The notes under the pieces are model-generated. The model worked only from the letters and a program-made list of their open reading frames with translations, searched no databases and was not told where the DNA came from. Position numbers and translations under genes: made by a program. This document shows, one piece after another, positions 17,550-25,977 of a stretch of 64,000 bases of DNA. The DNA comes from Burkholderiales bacterium RIFCSPHIGHO2_01_FULL_63_240. GTDB lineage: Bacteria; Pseudomonadota; Gammaproteobacteria; Burkholderiales; Burkholderiaceae_C. Position 1 is the first letter of the stretch; every line of letters begins with the position of its first letter. The stretch lies in NCBI GenBank assembly GCA_001770725.1, contig MERU01000002.1, positions 248,001-312,000 of the forward strand, written 5' to 3'.

Positions 17550-17834
17550 TCACCCGGCATTCGATGTGGGGTCGGCTTCGCTGATCAGGGGCCCTTCTTC
17601 GTCACGTGGCGCCGTTGCCAGAGCAGGCTTGGAAAGGGGCGCCGAAGCTCCTGCTGCGGTTTGCGGGCTGCTCTCGGCGGCGGCGGCGCCCGCGATCACG
17701 AGGGCGCCATCGAGGTACTCATTTTTCGACGCGCCGTCCTTCGCTGGTGTGGCCTGCGATCCGCCTCCTGGAGCGGTGGGCGAGGCAGTCTGCTCGGCTG
17801 CCTCCTTGTGCATGGTCAAGATGTGGGGGCACAT
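17550..17834 (-). CDS. small hypothetical protein
   Basis: MCPHILTMHKEAAEQTASPTAPGGGSQATPAKDGASKNEYLDGALVIAG...; lies between YihY and the 17849 ORF with compatible spacing. Confidence 0.5.
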   Translation of the reverse strand: MCPHILTMHKEAAEQTASPTAPGGGSQATPAKDGASKNEYLDGALVIAGAAAAESSPQTAAGASAPLSKPALATAPRDEEGPLISEADPTSNAG

Positions 17835-17848
17835 GGAAGTCCTTTGCG

Positions 17849-18304
17849 TCAATGGGCTGTGGGTGTGGGTGCTTCGGTTGGGCCGGACCCGTCGTCGGCA
17901 CCTTCCGGCTCGCCGTCACCGAAAACGGCATGGATGTCCCGCGCCACGGGTGGGGGCATCACGGGCGGCTCCTGCATCGGAGGCGGCACTTCAACAGGCG
18001 GCGGGTCGTTGATGCCGGGAGGGATGGGGTCGGGTCCTGGATGCGGGGTGATCGGGTGTTCCGGGTCGGGAACAAGGGGAGGCGTCGCCGGGCTGGCAGG
18101 CACGTTCGAAGCCCCGGCCAGCAACCATGGGAGCGAGAAACCAACGGAAATGGCCGCCCGTCCCAGCCGGTCAACGCAGGTGCTGGCCACCTTGTGCGCC
18201 ACCCAGAAGGTCTGCACGGCCTGGGAAGCCGCCCCCCACCACCACAAAGCAAACTGAAATGGGTGGCCGGGCGGCAAGACAGAGGAAGGCTCGAAAGGGT
18301 TCAT
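17849..18304 (-). CDS. hypothetical protein, N-terminal helix plus Pro-rich tail
   Basis: MNPFEPSSVLPPGHPFQFALWWWGAASQAVQTFWVAHKVA...PDPEHPITPHPGPDPIPPGINDPPPVEVPPPMQEPPVMPPP. Confidence 0.6.
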   Translation of the reverse strand: MNPFEPSSVLPPGHPFQFALWWWGAASQAVQTFWVAHKVASTCVDRLGRAAISVGFSLPWLLAGASNVPASPATPPLVPDPEHPITPHPGPDPIPPGINDPPPVEVPPPMQEPPVMPPPVARDIHAVFGDGEPEGADDGSGPTEAPTPTAH

Positions 18305-18336
18305 GATGGGTCCTCGTGGTGATGGAACCGATGCAT

Positions 18337-18352
18337 GGCAAATTGCGGTCCC
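18337..18352 (-). promoter_or_regulatory. weak candidate sigma-54 promoter: GGGACCGCAATTTGCC
   Basis: GG and TTTGCC with correct spacing; -24 half degenerate. Confidence 0.35.
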
Positions 18353-18417
18353 ATCCATCGACGGCCCCCGCCCTTTGCACCATGGCCTCCGCCGCATGGG
18401 CCTCGCCACACCAGACA

Positions 18418-18433
18418 AGGCATGGCGATTGCC
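18418..18433 (+). promoter_or_regulatory. candidate sigma-54 promoter: AGGCATGGCGATTGCC
   Basis: Identical to 7763..7778; about 40 nt upstream of the DUF883-like ATG. Confidence 0.75.
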
Positions 18434-18472
18434 CTGCTTGGACTCCTCTACATCCAGGATCAGGCACCAACC

Positions 18473-18775
18473 ATGACCGCAGACACCTCCGACCCCACCG
18501 ATGGCTTCATTGAACGCTCCGCTCAGGCAGCGCACAAGACCATCGACGAAGTGGCCGAAAAGACCACCAAGACGATCGACCGCCTGCAGGCCTCCGCCAG
18601 CGGCCTGGGCGAACAGATCACGGACAAGGCCCGAGCTTTCAACAACCTGGAACACCAGGTGGTCGAGAAGGTGCGTGGTCAGGTGCGCGAACACCCCCTC
18701 ACCTGCCTGCTGGTGGCGGTCACGGCGGGCCTGCTCATTGCGCGGCTGACCCGTCCTTCGGCCTCGCCGCGCTGA
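18473..18775 (+). CDS. ElaB/YqjD/DUF883-like membrane-anchored protein
   Basis: Long amphipathic helix then C-terminal TM VREHPLTCLLVAVTAGLLIARLTR. Confidence 0.78.
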   Translation: MTADTSDPTDGFIERSAQAAHKTIDEVAEKTTKTIDRLQASASGLGEQITDKARAFNNLEHQVVEKVRGQVREHPLTCLLVAVTAGLLIARLTRPSASPR

Positions 18776-18827
18776 CCGCGTTCAGCCCAGCTCGGTGGCC
18801 AAGGCAGCGGGGCACCCGCCACCTGCC

Positions 18828-19130
18828 TCAAGTCGAGCTCCGGCTCCCTTCCATCCGACGCGCGGCGGACTTGAACCGCCGATGCCGGTGCCTTTGCTCT
18901 GGCGTGGTTTCCATGGGAGGCTCGTCCAGCGCTGGGCGAACGCGGTTCGCGCTGGGCCCCCGATCCGACAGGCTCAGCTCGAACACAACGCTCATCTGAG
19001 GTTTCAGGCTTTTGTAGCCTTGCATGTCGATCGCGGAGAAATGGACAAACACGTCGGCCTCACAAGCCGGGGTCTGGATGAAGCCATAGCCCTTTTCATC
19101 GCTGAACCATTTGACCTGCCCTGTCTGCAT
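18828..19130 (-). CDS. cold-shock domain protein with C-terminal basic extension
   Basis: MQTGQVKWFSDEKGYGFIQTPACEADVFVHFSAIDMQGYKSLKPQMSVVFEL: CSD RNP motifs. Confidence 0.92.
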   Translation of the reverse strand: MQTGQVKWFSDEKGYGFIQTPACEADVFVHFSAIDMQGYKSLKPQMSVVFELSLSDRGPSANRVRPALDEPPMETTPEQRHRHRRFKSAARRMEGSRSST

Positions 19131-19184
19131 GGGGTCTCCTCGTGAAGTCTGAGATGGTGTCCGGGTGATCCGGCCTGGCCTCTT

Positions 19185-19200
19185 GGCAAACGACGGGCCC
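19185..19200 (-). promoter_or_regulatory. candidate sigma-54 promoter: GGGCCCGTCGTTTGCC
   Basis: One mismatch from GGCACG in the -24 half, TTTGCC at -12; about 55 nt upstream of csp-like gene. Confidence 0.55.
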
Positions 19201-19299
19201 GGACGATCAGCTTCCCGAGGGCTGCGCTGTCGCCAGGTCGTGTCCGGATGAAAGCAAGTGCGTGGGTTTGTTCCCGAAGGAGGCATCGCCCGCATCCGA

Positions 19300-19315
19300 T
19301 GGCACGGCTTGTGCG
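19300..19315 (+). promoter_or_regulatory. candidate sigma-54 promoter: TGGCACGGCTTGTGCG
   Basis: Perfect TGGCACG -24 half, TGC at -12; far (about 240 nt) from histidine kinase ATG. Confidence 0.4.
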
Positions 19316-19551
19316 TGCCGAGCCTCACGGAAGCGCCAGATGACCCGTCCCGCCCTGCAGACCGCCAATCTCCCTCATCCCGGCATGCCCAGGTCGGTAG
19401 TTTTTTCTGCAATGTCATTGCTTGCGTGCACAGTCGGACACGTTTGAACCACGGACAGGCGGGTCATGTCGGCACCTGTTCAGGCAATGTCTGGCAGTCG
19501 GATGACATTCACGGAACAGGCCCTGTTCCCCAACCGGCGCAATACACAGGC

Positions 19552-22500
19552 ATGTCCTCTCCTCGCACCCCATCCTTTCCGCGCTTGTGGCGAACCCGAT
19601 GGCCGCTGGCATCTGTGCGCAGCTACCTCCATGTCATCACCCTGGTTGCTGTGTTGCCCCTCGCCCTGCTGACCAGCTGGCTGATCGGCAGGCAGGTATC
19701 GGTGGCACGCGAGCAGCTGTCGATGGGGCTGCAGCAGGGGGCCAGCTCCATGGCCTTGATGATCGACCGGGAACTGAGCGCATCGGTCGAGGCGCTGCAA
19801 GCCCTGGCCGAGTCCTCGCAGTTGCAAAAGGGGGACATCCGGGGTTTCGAGCGGCGGCTGCGGGCCTTCGTCAGCATTCGGCCCGCCTGGAGCCAGGTCA
19901 GCCTCGTCGAGGCTCAGCACGGGGAGGTCCTCAGCAGCGTGCCGGGCAACAGGGACACCGCCAATGAACCCTTGCCGCCGGATTTCCCCATCCCTCGCTC
20001 GGCCGCCGAGGTCGAGCCCTATTTCTCCGGCCTGGTCCGGGGCCCGCGGCCAGGGCAATGGCACACACGCATCACCATGCCGGTGTGGCGCGCGAACCAG
20101 TTGCGTTATTACCTTCACGTCGACATTGACGAGAAATACTGGCAGAACCTGATCGTCGGGGCTTCCCCGCAACGCCAGGGGTTCGTCACGCTCTATGACC
20201 GCTCGAAGACCGTCATCGCCCGCACGATCAAGCCGAACGTTCACATCGGGCAACCCCTGCCATCGCACCCCGCGCGCGACAGCAAGCCCAGTGGCTTTCA
20301 CAAGATCGAGGTGGAAGGCGAAGACGACTCCTATGTGGCTTGGCAGGAAATCGCGCATTCCGGGTGGGGGGTGCGGATGGGCGTCAGCGCGGCTGCCCTG
20401 GATCACAACAAGCTGATCGCTTTTGTCTCGATTGCCGGCACCGGCATCGTGTCCCTTTTCGCGGGGCTCCTGCTGTCACGGATGGTGGCGACGCGCATCA
20501 TCAAACCCTTGAGCATCCTCTCGCAGGGCAAGGCGGCAAGTTTGCGCGACGAAGACACCACGGTCTTCGAGATCTCCATGCTCAGGAACGCCATGCTCGC
20601 CGCCGAGCAGCAGCGCGACCTGGCCACGCAGCGGCTGCAGGCCAAGGCGGCCGAGTTCGAAACGCTCTTTCTCATGAGCCCGATCGGCCTGTCGATCACG
20701 CTCGATCCCCAGGCCAACGAAGTGCTGCGCAACCCCGCCAAGATGGCGCTGTTCAACTCGCCCACGCAAGGCCCTCAGAGGTACGAGATCGTTGTCAATG
20801 GCCGGGTGTTGCCTCCCTCGGAGCACCCACTCAAACGGGCAGCACGAGGCGAACGCATCCACAACCTCGACCTGGAGGTTCGTCACCACGATGGCCGCGT
20901 GCTCAAGCTCATCGCCTATGCCCTTCCCCTGCTGGACCTGCGTGGCAAGCCCCGCGGGGCGATCGCCATTTTCGTCGACGTCACCGAGCGGGTCCAGTCT
21001 CAGAACAAGCTCCTGCTGGCTCAGGCCCGGCTGGAGGACAACCAGCACTTCATCACACTCGCCCAGAAAGCTGGCGACGTGGGCTTCTGGGATCACCGCA
21101 TCGAAGAGAACCGGCTGACACTGACCTCGGGGCTGTCGCTGCTTTTCGGCATGGGGCAGGCAGAAAAGGAGATCACGTGGGAAGAATGGCTGGCGAAGAT
21201 CAAGCACCCCGACGAAGCCACCCTGACGTCCCTGCTGCGGGAGGCCTGGCAAGACCACCAGGAGCAAGTCAACTTCCAGCTGCAGGTTCAGCAAGGCGAC
21301 ATGCCTGAGCGCTGGCTGGCGTGCCGTGGCGTGTGTGTCTACAACGCCCAAGGCGCGCCCATCCGGATGATCGGTGCGGTGGTCGATGTGACCGCGCAGC
21401 ACCAGATCGAGCACGAGCGCAGCAGGCTGATCGAGCAGGAGCAGATTGCGCGGCTGGAAGCCGAACAGGCCAACAGGGCCAAGGACGAGTTCCTCGCCAT
21501 CCTCGGGCACGAGTTGCGCAACCCCCTTGGTGCCATCTCCGCGGGCATCGAGGTGCTCAACCGCATCAGCCCGGAAGGAGACCAGCCCGCACGGATGCGC
21601 CAGATCATTTCCCGGCAGACGCGGCACCTCGCCCGCCTCATGGATGACCTGCTGGATGTCGCGCGCGTCATCGCCGGCAAGATCCAGCTGTCTGTGCACC
21701 CGGTCAGTGTGCGAGCCACGGTGCAACGCGTGGTCAACACATTCAAGATCACGGGCCTGACGCAGGCCGTGGAGATCGATGTCGATGACGTCTGGGTGCA
21801 GGCGGATTCGGTGCGTCTGGAGCAGATCATCAACAACCTGATCACCAACGCTGGCAAATACAGCCCACCCGACCTGGTCATCCAGGTCATCGCCAAGGCG
21901 CATGGGCCGGTGGTCAGGCTCCAGGTGATCAACCACGGGCCATTGATACCGCCCACCTTGCTGCCTCACATCTTCGACCTGTTCGTCCAGGGAGAGCGCA
22001 CGATCGAGCGTCGGCAAGGGGGGCTCGGCATCGGCCTGACGCTGGTCAAGAGCCTGGTGGACCTGCACCATGGCAAGGTGGAAGTGAGCACATCCGATGA
22101 CCGCAACATCTTCACCGTCGAGTTGCCCGCGGCCCAGCCCGATGAGCGGGCAGCTTCCGAAGCGCCGGGCCTGGCCACCCATCGGCGCCGCGTGGTGATC
22201 GTCGAGGACAACGACGATGCCCGAGAGGCCGTGCAGCTCATGCTCGAGGTCGGGGGGCACGAGGTGATCGCGCACACGGATGGCGACATGGGACTGCATG
22301 CCATCCTCGAGAAGCAGCCCGATCTGGCCCTCGTCGACATCGGTCTGCCCGGCCGCTCGGGCTACGAGGTGGCCCGGGCCGCGCGCGAAGCAGGCTTTGT
22401 CGGCTGGCTCATTGCCCTTTCCGGCTACGGTCAGCAGCAGGATGTGCAAAGGGCGCTGGACAACGGGTTCGATTTCCACATGGTCAAGCCATTGGACCAG

Positions 22501-22575
22501 CAGTTGCTGGATGACTACCTTGCGCGGCCAGCTCGTGAATTGCGACTGTCTCTGAACGAGTTACCTGCGGGCTGA
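19552..22575 (+). CDS. hybrid sensor histidine kinase/response regulator with periplasmic sensor and PAS domains
   Basis: N-terminal TM/periplasmic region, H-box ILGHELRNPLGAISAGIEVL, N/G boxes, C-terminal REC VVIVEDNDDAREAVQ...ALVDIGLPGRSGYEVAR. Confidence 0.93.
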   Translation: MSSPRTPSFPRLWRTRWPLASVRSYLHVITLVAVLPLALLTSWLIGRQVSVAREQLSMGLQQGASSMALMIDRELSASVEALQALAESSQLQKGDIRGFERRLRAFVSIRPAWSQVSLVEAQHGEVLSSVPGNRDTANEPLPPDFPIPRSAAEVEPYFSGLVRGPRPGQWHTRITMPVWRANQLRYYLHVDIDEKYWQNLIVGASPQRQGFVTLYDRSKTVIARTIKPNVHIGQPLPSHPARDSKPSGFHKIEVEGEDDSYVAWQEIAHSGWGVRMGVSAAALDHNKLIAFVSIAGTGIVSLFAGLLLSRMVATRIIKPLSILSQGKAASLRDEDTTVFEISMLRNAMLAAEQQRDLATQRLQAKAAEFETLFLMSPIGLSITLDPQANEVLRNPAKMALFNSPTQGPQRYEIVVNGRVLPPSEHPLKRAARGERIHNLDLEVRHHDGRVLKLIAYALPLLDLRGKPRGAIAIFVDVTERVQSQNKLLLAQARLEDNQHFITLAQKAGDVGFWDHRIEENRLTLTSGLSLLFGMGQAEKEITWEEWLAKIKHPDEATLTSLLREAWQDHQEQVNFQLQVQQGDMPERWLACRGVCVYNAQGAPIRMIGAVVDVTAQHQIEHERSRLIEQEQIARLEAEQANRAKDEFLAILGHELRNPLGAISAGIEVLNRISPEGDQPARMRQIISRQTRHLARLMDDLLDVARVIAGKIQLSVHPVSVRATVQRVVNTFKITGLTQAVEIDVDDVWVQADSVRLEQIINNLITNAGKYSPPDLVIQVIAKAHGPVVRLQVINHGPLIPPTLLPHIFDLFVQGERTIERRQGGLGIGLTLVKSLVDLHHGKVEVSTSDDRNIFTVELPAAQPDERAASEAPGLATHRRRVVIVEDNDDAREAVQLMLEVGGHEVIAHTDGDMGLHAILEKQPDLALVDIGLPGRSGYEVARAAREAGFVGWLIALSGYGQQQDVQRALDNGFDFHMVKPLDQQLLDDYLARPARELRLSLNELPAG

Positions 22576-22600
22576 ACGTGCCAAGCCTGAAACGATGCCC

Positions 22601-22616
22601 AGGCACACCGATTGCT
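22601..22616 (+). promoter_or_regulatory. candidate sigma-54 promoter: AGGCACACCGATTGCT
   Basis: GGCACA-N4-TTGCT upstream of GT2 gene at 22712. Confidence 0.65.
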
Positions 22617-22711
22617 GACCGATCGGCAAATCGTGGTGAAAGCCATGATCCCTGTTCCATCACCTCGCAGCGGAGGAGCTGCCCTGCTCTCCGAGCTCTC
22701 GACGGACCACC

Positions 22712-23725
22712 ATGCAAACGCATCATCGGCCGCCACCTCTGCGTTTTTCCGAACGCGCCTCCACCGCCGCATCCAGCCGCGCGGCCCCTCGGGTGACGGT
22801 GATCGTGATGACCCGCGAGCAGCCCCAAGGGCTGGCGGGGGTGCTCCAGCAACTGCGCCAGCTGCCCGATCAACCGCGCCTGATCGTGCTCGACAACGCG
22901 TCATGTCATGCCGCGGCCGTGGCGCAGGTCGCCAGGCTTCACGGCGCTGACCTCGTGCGCTGCGAACACCATCTCGGGACATCCGCCTTCAACCAGGTCG
23001 TTGCCCGTGTGACAACGCCCCATGTGGCCTTCTGTGATGCCAGCACCTGGTGGTCGGATGGCGCGCTCAAGCGCGCTTGCGACATCCTGGATGAGTTCCC
23101 CCACATCGGCGCCATCAACGGCCGGGTGCTGGTGGGCAGCAACGAAGACGAGCACGATTGCTGCACGCGCATGCAGCACAGCACGCTGGACAATGCGGGG
23201 CTGCCTGGTCCGGCCTTGCTGTCATTCATGTCGAACGCGGTGGTCATTCGCACCCGCGCCTTCCGTCACGCCGGGGGATACGAGCCGCAGGCGTTCTGTG
23301 GCGCCGAGGACGCCCTGATCGGGCTCAGTCTGGCCGCGCTCGGCTGGCGCATGGTCTACGTGCAAGACGTGACCCTGCACCAGCTCTCTTGCACGCGAGC
23401 GAAGGCGCCCCCCTCCCCGATCTTCATCTTGCGCAACCGACTGTGGGTGGCCTGGCTGCGCCTGCCCTGGCGCGACGCATGGCGAGAAACGCGCGCTGTG
23501 CTCTCGGATGCCTGGCAGGCAGGCCAGCTCTGGCCGGTGCTGTGGCGCAGCCTTCAGCCGTTTTCCTGGCTGCTGCTGAACCGGCGTGCCGTGCCGGACC
23601 TGGTTGCGGAGATGCATCGCACGGCGAGCTCATCGGCAGCCACATCGGACCCGGCACGCGCTCCATCCAGGCCCCTGCCGAAACAGTCCCCGGGCCGCCC
23701 GACCAACAACATGCCGTCATGCTGA
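22712..23725 (+). CDS. family 2 glycosyltransferase
   Basis: PRVTVIVMTREQPQGLAGVLQQL...PRLIVLDNAS...HVAFCDASTWWSDGAL...SNAVVIRTRAFRHAGGYEPQAFCGAEDALIGLSLAALGWR. Confidence 0.88.
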   Translation: MQTHHRPPPLRFSERASTAASSRAAPRVTVIVMTREQPQGLAGVLQQLRQLPDQPRLIVLDNASCHAAAVAQVARLHGADLVRCEHHLGTSAFNQVVARVTTPHVAFCDASTWWSDGALKRACDILDEFPHIGAINGRVLVGSNEDEHDCCTRMQHSTLDNAGLPGPALLSFMSNAVVIRTRAFRHAGGYEPQAFCGAEDALIGLSLAALGWRMVYVQDVTLHQLSCTRAKAPPSPIFILRNRLWVAWLRLPWRDAWRETRAVLSDAWQAGQLWPVLWRSLQPFSWLLLNRRAVPDLVAEMHRTASSSAATSDPARAPSRPLPKQSPGRPTNNMPSC

Positions 23726-23735
23726 GACTGGCTTT

Positions 23736-24914
23736 TCATGAGCGAGCCTCGGGCAGCCGCTGCATCCAGCTGTTGACGGCACGGGCGTAAGCCAGGCTCA
23801 ACCGGCGCTGACCCTCACCGCACACGGCCTCACCGGGGATGCAGTCCCACAAGCCGCTGTGGTGCCAATGCCCGAAGTCGTTCCAGTCGGGTCGATCGAC
23901 GATGGGGTAGAGGCACACGCCCTCCACCGGGATGCCACAGGTCCGGGCCTGACGCACCTGGCTGGCCACCTCATCCAGCCAGGCCGCGCGGCCCTCTCCG
24001 ACATGGCTGGTCTCGGCAATGGCCATCGGGCGCCCGTAGCGCTGCCACACCCATCGCAGCATCTCCAGCAAGGGACGTCGACGAGGATCGTTGAGGTGCC
24101 AGTCAAGGCGCCTTTCGGTGATGACCTCCCATTGCCCGCTGTGATAGTGGTTGACACCGATGAGATCCAGCGCATGCGGTCGCCCGCCCAACTCAGGCAG
24201 CAAGGCACCGCTCAGCAGGTCCCACACCTGCCACTGGTACGAGGCGACCTCGTCTGCCAGGGCCTGCAGATCCGGCTGCTCGGGTGGCGCCACCACGTGG
24301 ACGATCGGCTCGACGTGCATGAACCTGGCACGAGGCTCGACTTCGCGAATCGCCTGCATGCCCGCCAGCGCGGCCTTGACCAGCCGGCACTTGATGTCAA
24401 ATCCATCGCTCGGTGTGGCGCCAGGCGAGGCTTCATCGTCCTGGCCATACGGGTGAAACAGGCGCGTTTGTGCCGCCCCCCACGCCAGGAAACCCATCTC
24501 GTTGATGGGCGTGTACACCGGCACTTCACATGAGCATTCGGCAATCGCTTGTGCCGCTGCACGGGCAAAGGCAGCGAAGCGCTCGCACAGCTTGTCGTCG
24601 AGCAAGCTGACATCGGCCGGGGTGCCATAGTGCATGAGCGTCCACTGGATCTGCAGCCCATGTCGGTTGGCAGCCCGCGCGAACCGACGCACGCGATCGA
24701 AGTCGAAGCGCCCTTGCCGTTCACAGAGTCGCCAGCCCATGCTTTCACGCACCGTGTGCAGGCCCCAGGCGCGCAACAAGCCGTAGTCGTCATCGACGTG
24801 CTCGTGGTGGTGGCTCAAGGCCACCATGTCAAGGGGGGTGCCGTGGCTGTTGATGTGGTCAGCGCCTTCGAATCCCCCCATCCAGAAACTGTTCAAAGGC
24901 CAGTCGGCACGCAT
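23736..24914 (-). CDS. GH1-like beta-glucosidase family protein
   Basis: FWMGGFEGADHIN..., VPVYTPINEMGFLAWGAAQ (acid/base region), LDLIGVNHYHSGQWEV, MAIAETSHVGEGR (nucleophile-region-like). Confidence 0.75.
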   Translation of the reverse strand: MRADWPLNSFWMGGFEGADHINSHGTPLDMVALSHHHEHVDDDYGLLRAWGLHTVRESMGWRLCERQGRFDFDRVRRFARAANRHGLQIQWTLMHYGTPADVSLLDDKLCERFAAFARAAAQAIAECSCEVPVYTPINEMGFLAWGAAQTRLFHPYGQDDEASPGATPSDGFDIKCRLVKAALAGMQAIREVEPRARFMHVEPIVHVVAPPEQPDLQALADEVASYQWQVWDLLSGALLPELGGRPHALDLIGVNHYHSGQWEVITERRLDWHLNDPRRRPLLEMLRWVWQRYGRPMAIAETSHVGEGRAAWLDEVASQVRQARTCGIPVEGVCLYPIVDRPDWNDFGHWHHSGLWDCIPGEAVCGEGQRRLSLAYARAVNSWMQRLPEARS

Positions 24915-24969
24915 CTCGTCTCCGCTTTGCTGGCGTCATCTGCACACCGCGAGCACCACTGCGGCCGAG

Positions 24970-24985
24970 CGGCATGCCGTTTGCT
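24970..24985 (+). promoter_or_regulatory. candidate sigma-54 promoter: CGGCATGCCGTTTGCT
   Basis: GGCATG-N4-TTGCT about 30 nt upstream of small ORF ATG at 25015. Confidence 0.75.
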
Positions 24986-25014
24986 GCGATGGCTTATCCA
25001 ACCAGGAGCCCAAC

Positions 25015-25269
25015 ATGGAACATGACAAGCCCACCCCTGGCGAGCAGCCGAACGCCGAGACCAAACCCAGCGTTCACAACCGCCCCGTGCCACGCCTGCC
25101 CCACGAGCGAGACGAATCAGCCTCGAGTCAGCGTGGCCCGGATCAGGAGGTTGTCCGTCAGGCTGCCCGCGACATCGAGAACGGGCTGGAAGACACCGGG
25201 ACAGGGCCCGTTCTCGACGCCACGCATCGGCGACTCTTCCCCGAAGACGAAGACCGCACCGAAGACTGA
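25015..25269 (+). CDS. small acidic hydrophilic protein (84 aa)
   Basis: MEHDKPTPGEQPNAETKPSVHNRPVPRLPHERDESASSQRGPDQEVVRQAARDIENGLEDTGTG...; AGGAG RBS and promoter motif. Confidence 0.7.
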   Translation: MEHDKPTPGEQPNAETKPSVHNRPVPRLPHERDESASSQRGPDQEVVRQAARDIENGLEDTGTGPVLDATHRRLFPEDEDRTED

Positions 25270-25313
25270 TCATCGGCTGCCGGGGAGGCGGTCCGATCCA
25301 GTGGTCTTTCGCT

Positions 25314-25709
25314 TCACTCGGGGGCCTTGCCGGCGATGTCGGTGCCGCCCGGGTTCTGCTGCCTGGCCTGGTCGTCTTGTTCTAGCGACGATGCTGAGCC
25401 CGAACGGCTGCCTGGGCCCGCCACCAGCACCGCCGATCGGTTTTCGCCCGCGCCTGCGACTTGTTCGCTGCGGGCCTTGCGCCAGTTCGTGAAGTCGTCC
25501 GAGAAGCGGCGGAACCGCTCCTGCCGCCAGTTGCGATAGTCCTCGTCGAACGCTCGCATCTGTTCGTTGCGCCACTGCTGGTAGTCGGGATCGAGCAAGT
25601 CCTGGTGGCTCGCCGCCTCGCTGTCACCGCGAACCCCCCGCCCCAGTCCACCTTGCTGATCGTGGTCTGAGCCGGTGTTCAGGCCTTCGTTGGAATGACG
25701 TTGGTTCAT
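25314..25709 (-). CDS. small protein with three tandem 15-aa D-Y-x-x-W-R repeats
   Basis: DPDYQQWRNEQMRAF / DEDYRNWRQERFRRF / SDDFTNWRKARSEQV. Confidence 0.75.
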   Translation of the reverse strand: MNQRHSNEGLNTGSDHDQQGGLGRGVRGDSEAASHQDLLDPDYQQWRNEQMRAFDEDYRNWRQERFRRFSDDFTNWRKARSEQVAGAGENRSAVLVAGPGSRSGSASSLEQDDQARQQNPGGTDIAGKAPE

Positions 25710-25783
25710 GTCGTGATCCTTTCCATGATCGCCGCTGAAAACAATGGGATGCCCGGTTCTGCCGAGCCGGGTGGACAGTTTTC

Positions 25784-25799
25784 AGCAAGCCGCGTTCCC
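25784..25799 (-). promoter_or_regulatory. candidate sigma-54 promoter: GGGAACGCGGCTTGCT
   Basis: One mismatch in GGCACG half, TTGCT at -12; upstream of the repeat protein. Confidence 0.5.
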
Positions 25800-25977
25800 A
25801 GCCCCAGCGCCAGGCAAGGGAAAACCAGCGTTCGAGGCCTTCCGGCCACCAACACCTTTCCGATACGATGGCTTCTGCCCCCACGGGGCATTGAATCAAC
25901 CGCGTCATGCCCCCCAGGCCGTGACGCCCCACGTCCGCAGCAGGAATTTCGACGACGTGTCGTCCGCGACCTCCTTC

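Noticed and set aside
24952-24967. CGGCCGCAGTGGTGCT on minus strand as sigma-54 promoter for the GH1-like gene
   Set aside because: Only GG/GC spacing and TGCT are preserved; too degenerate to call.
650-25800. Integrated mobile island
   Set aside because: No integrase, transposase, tRNA edge or flanking direct repeat was recognised, so mobility cannot be claimed.
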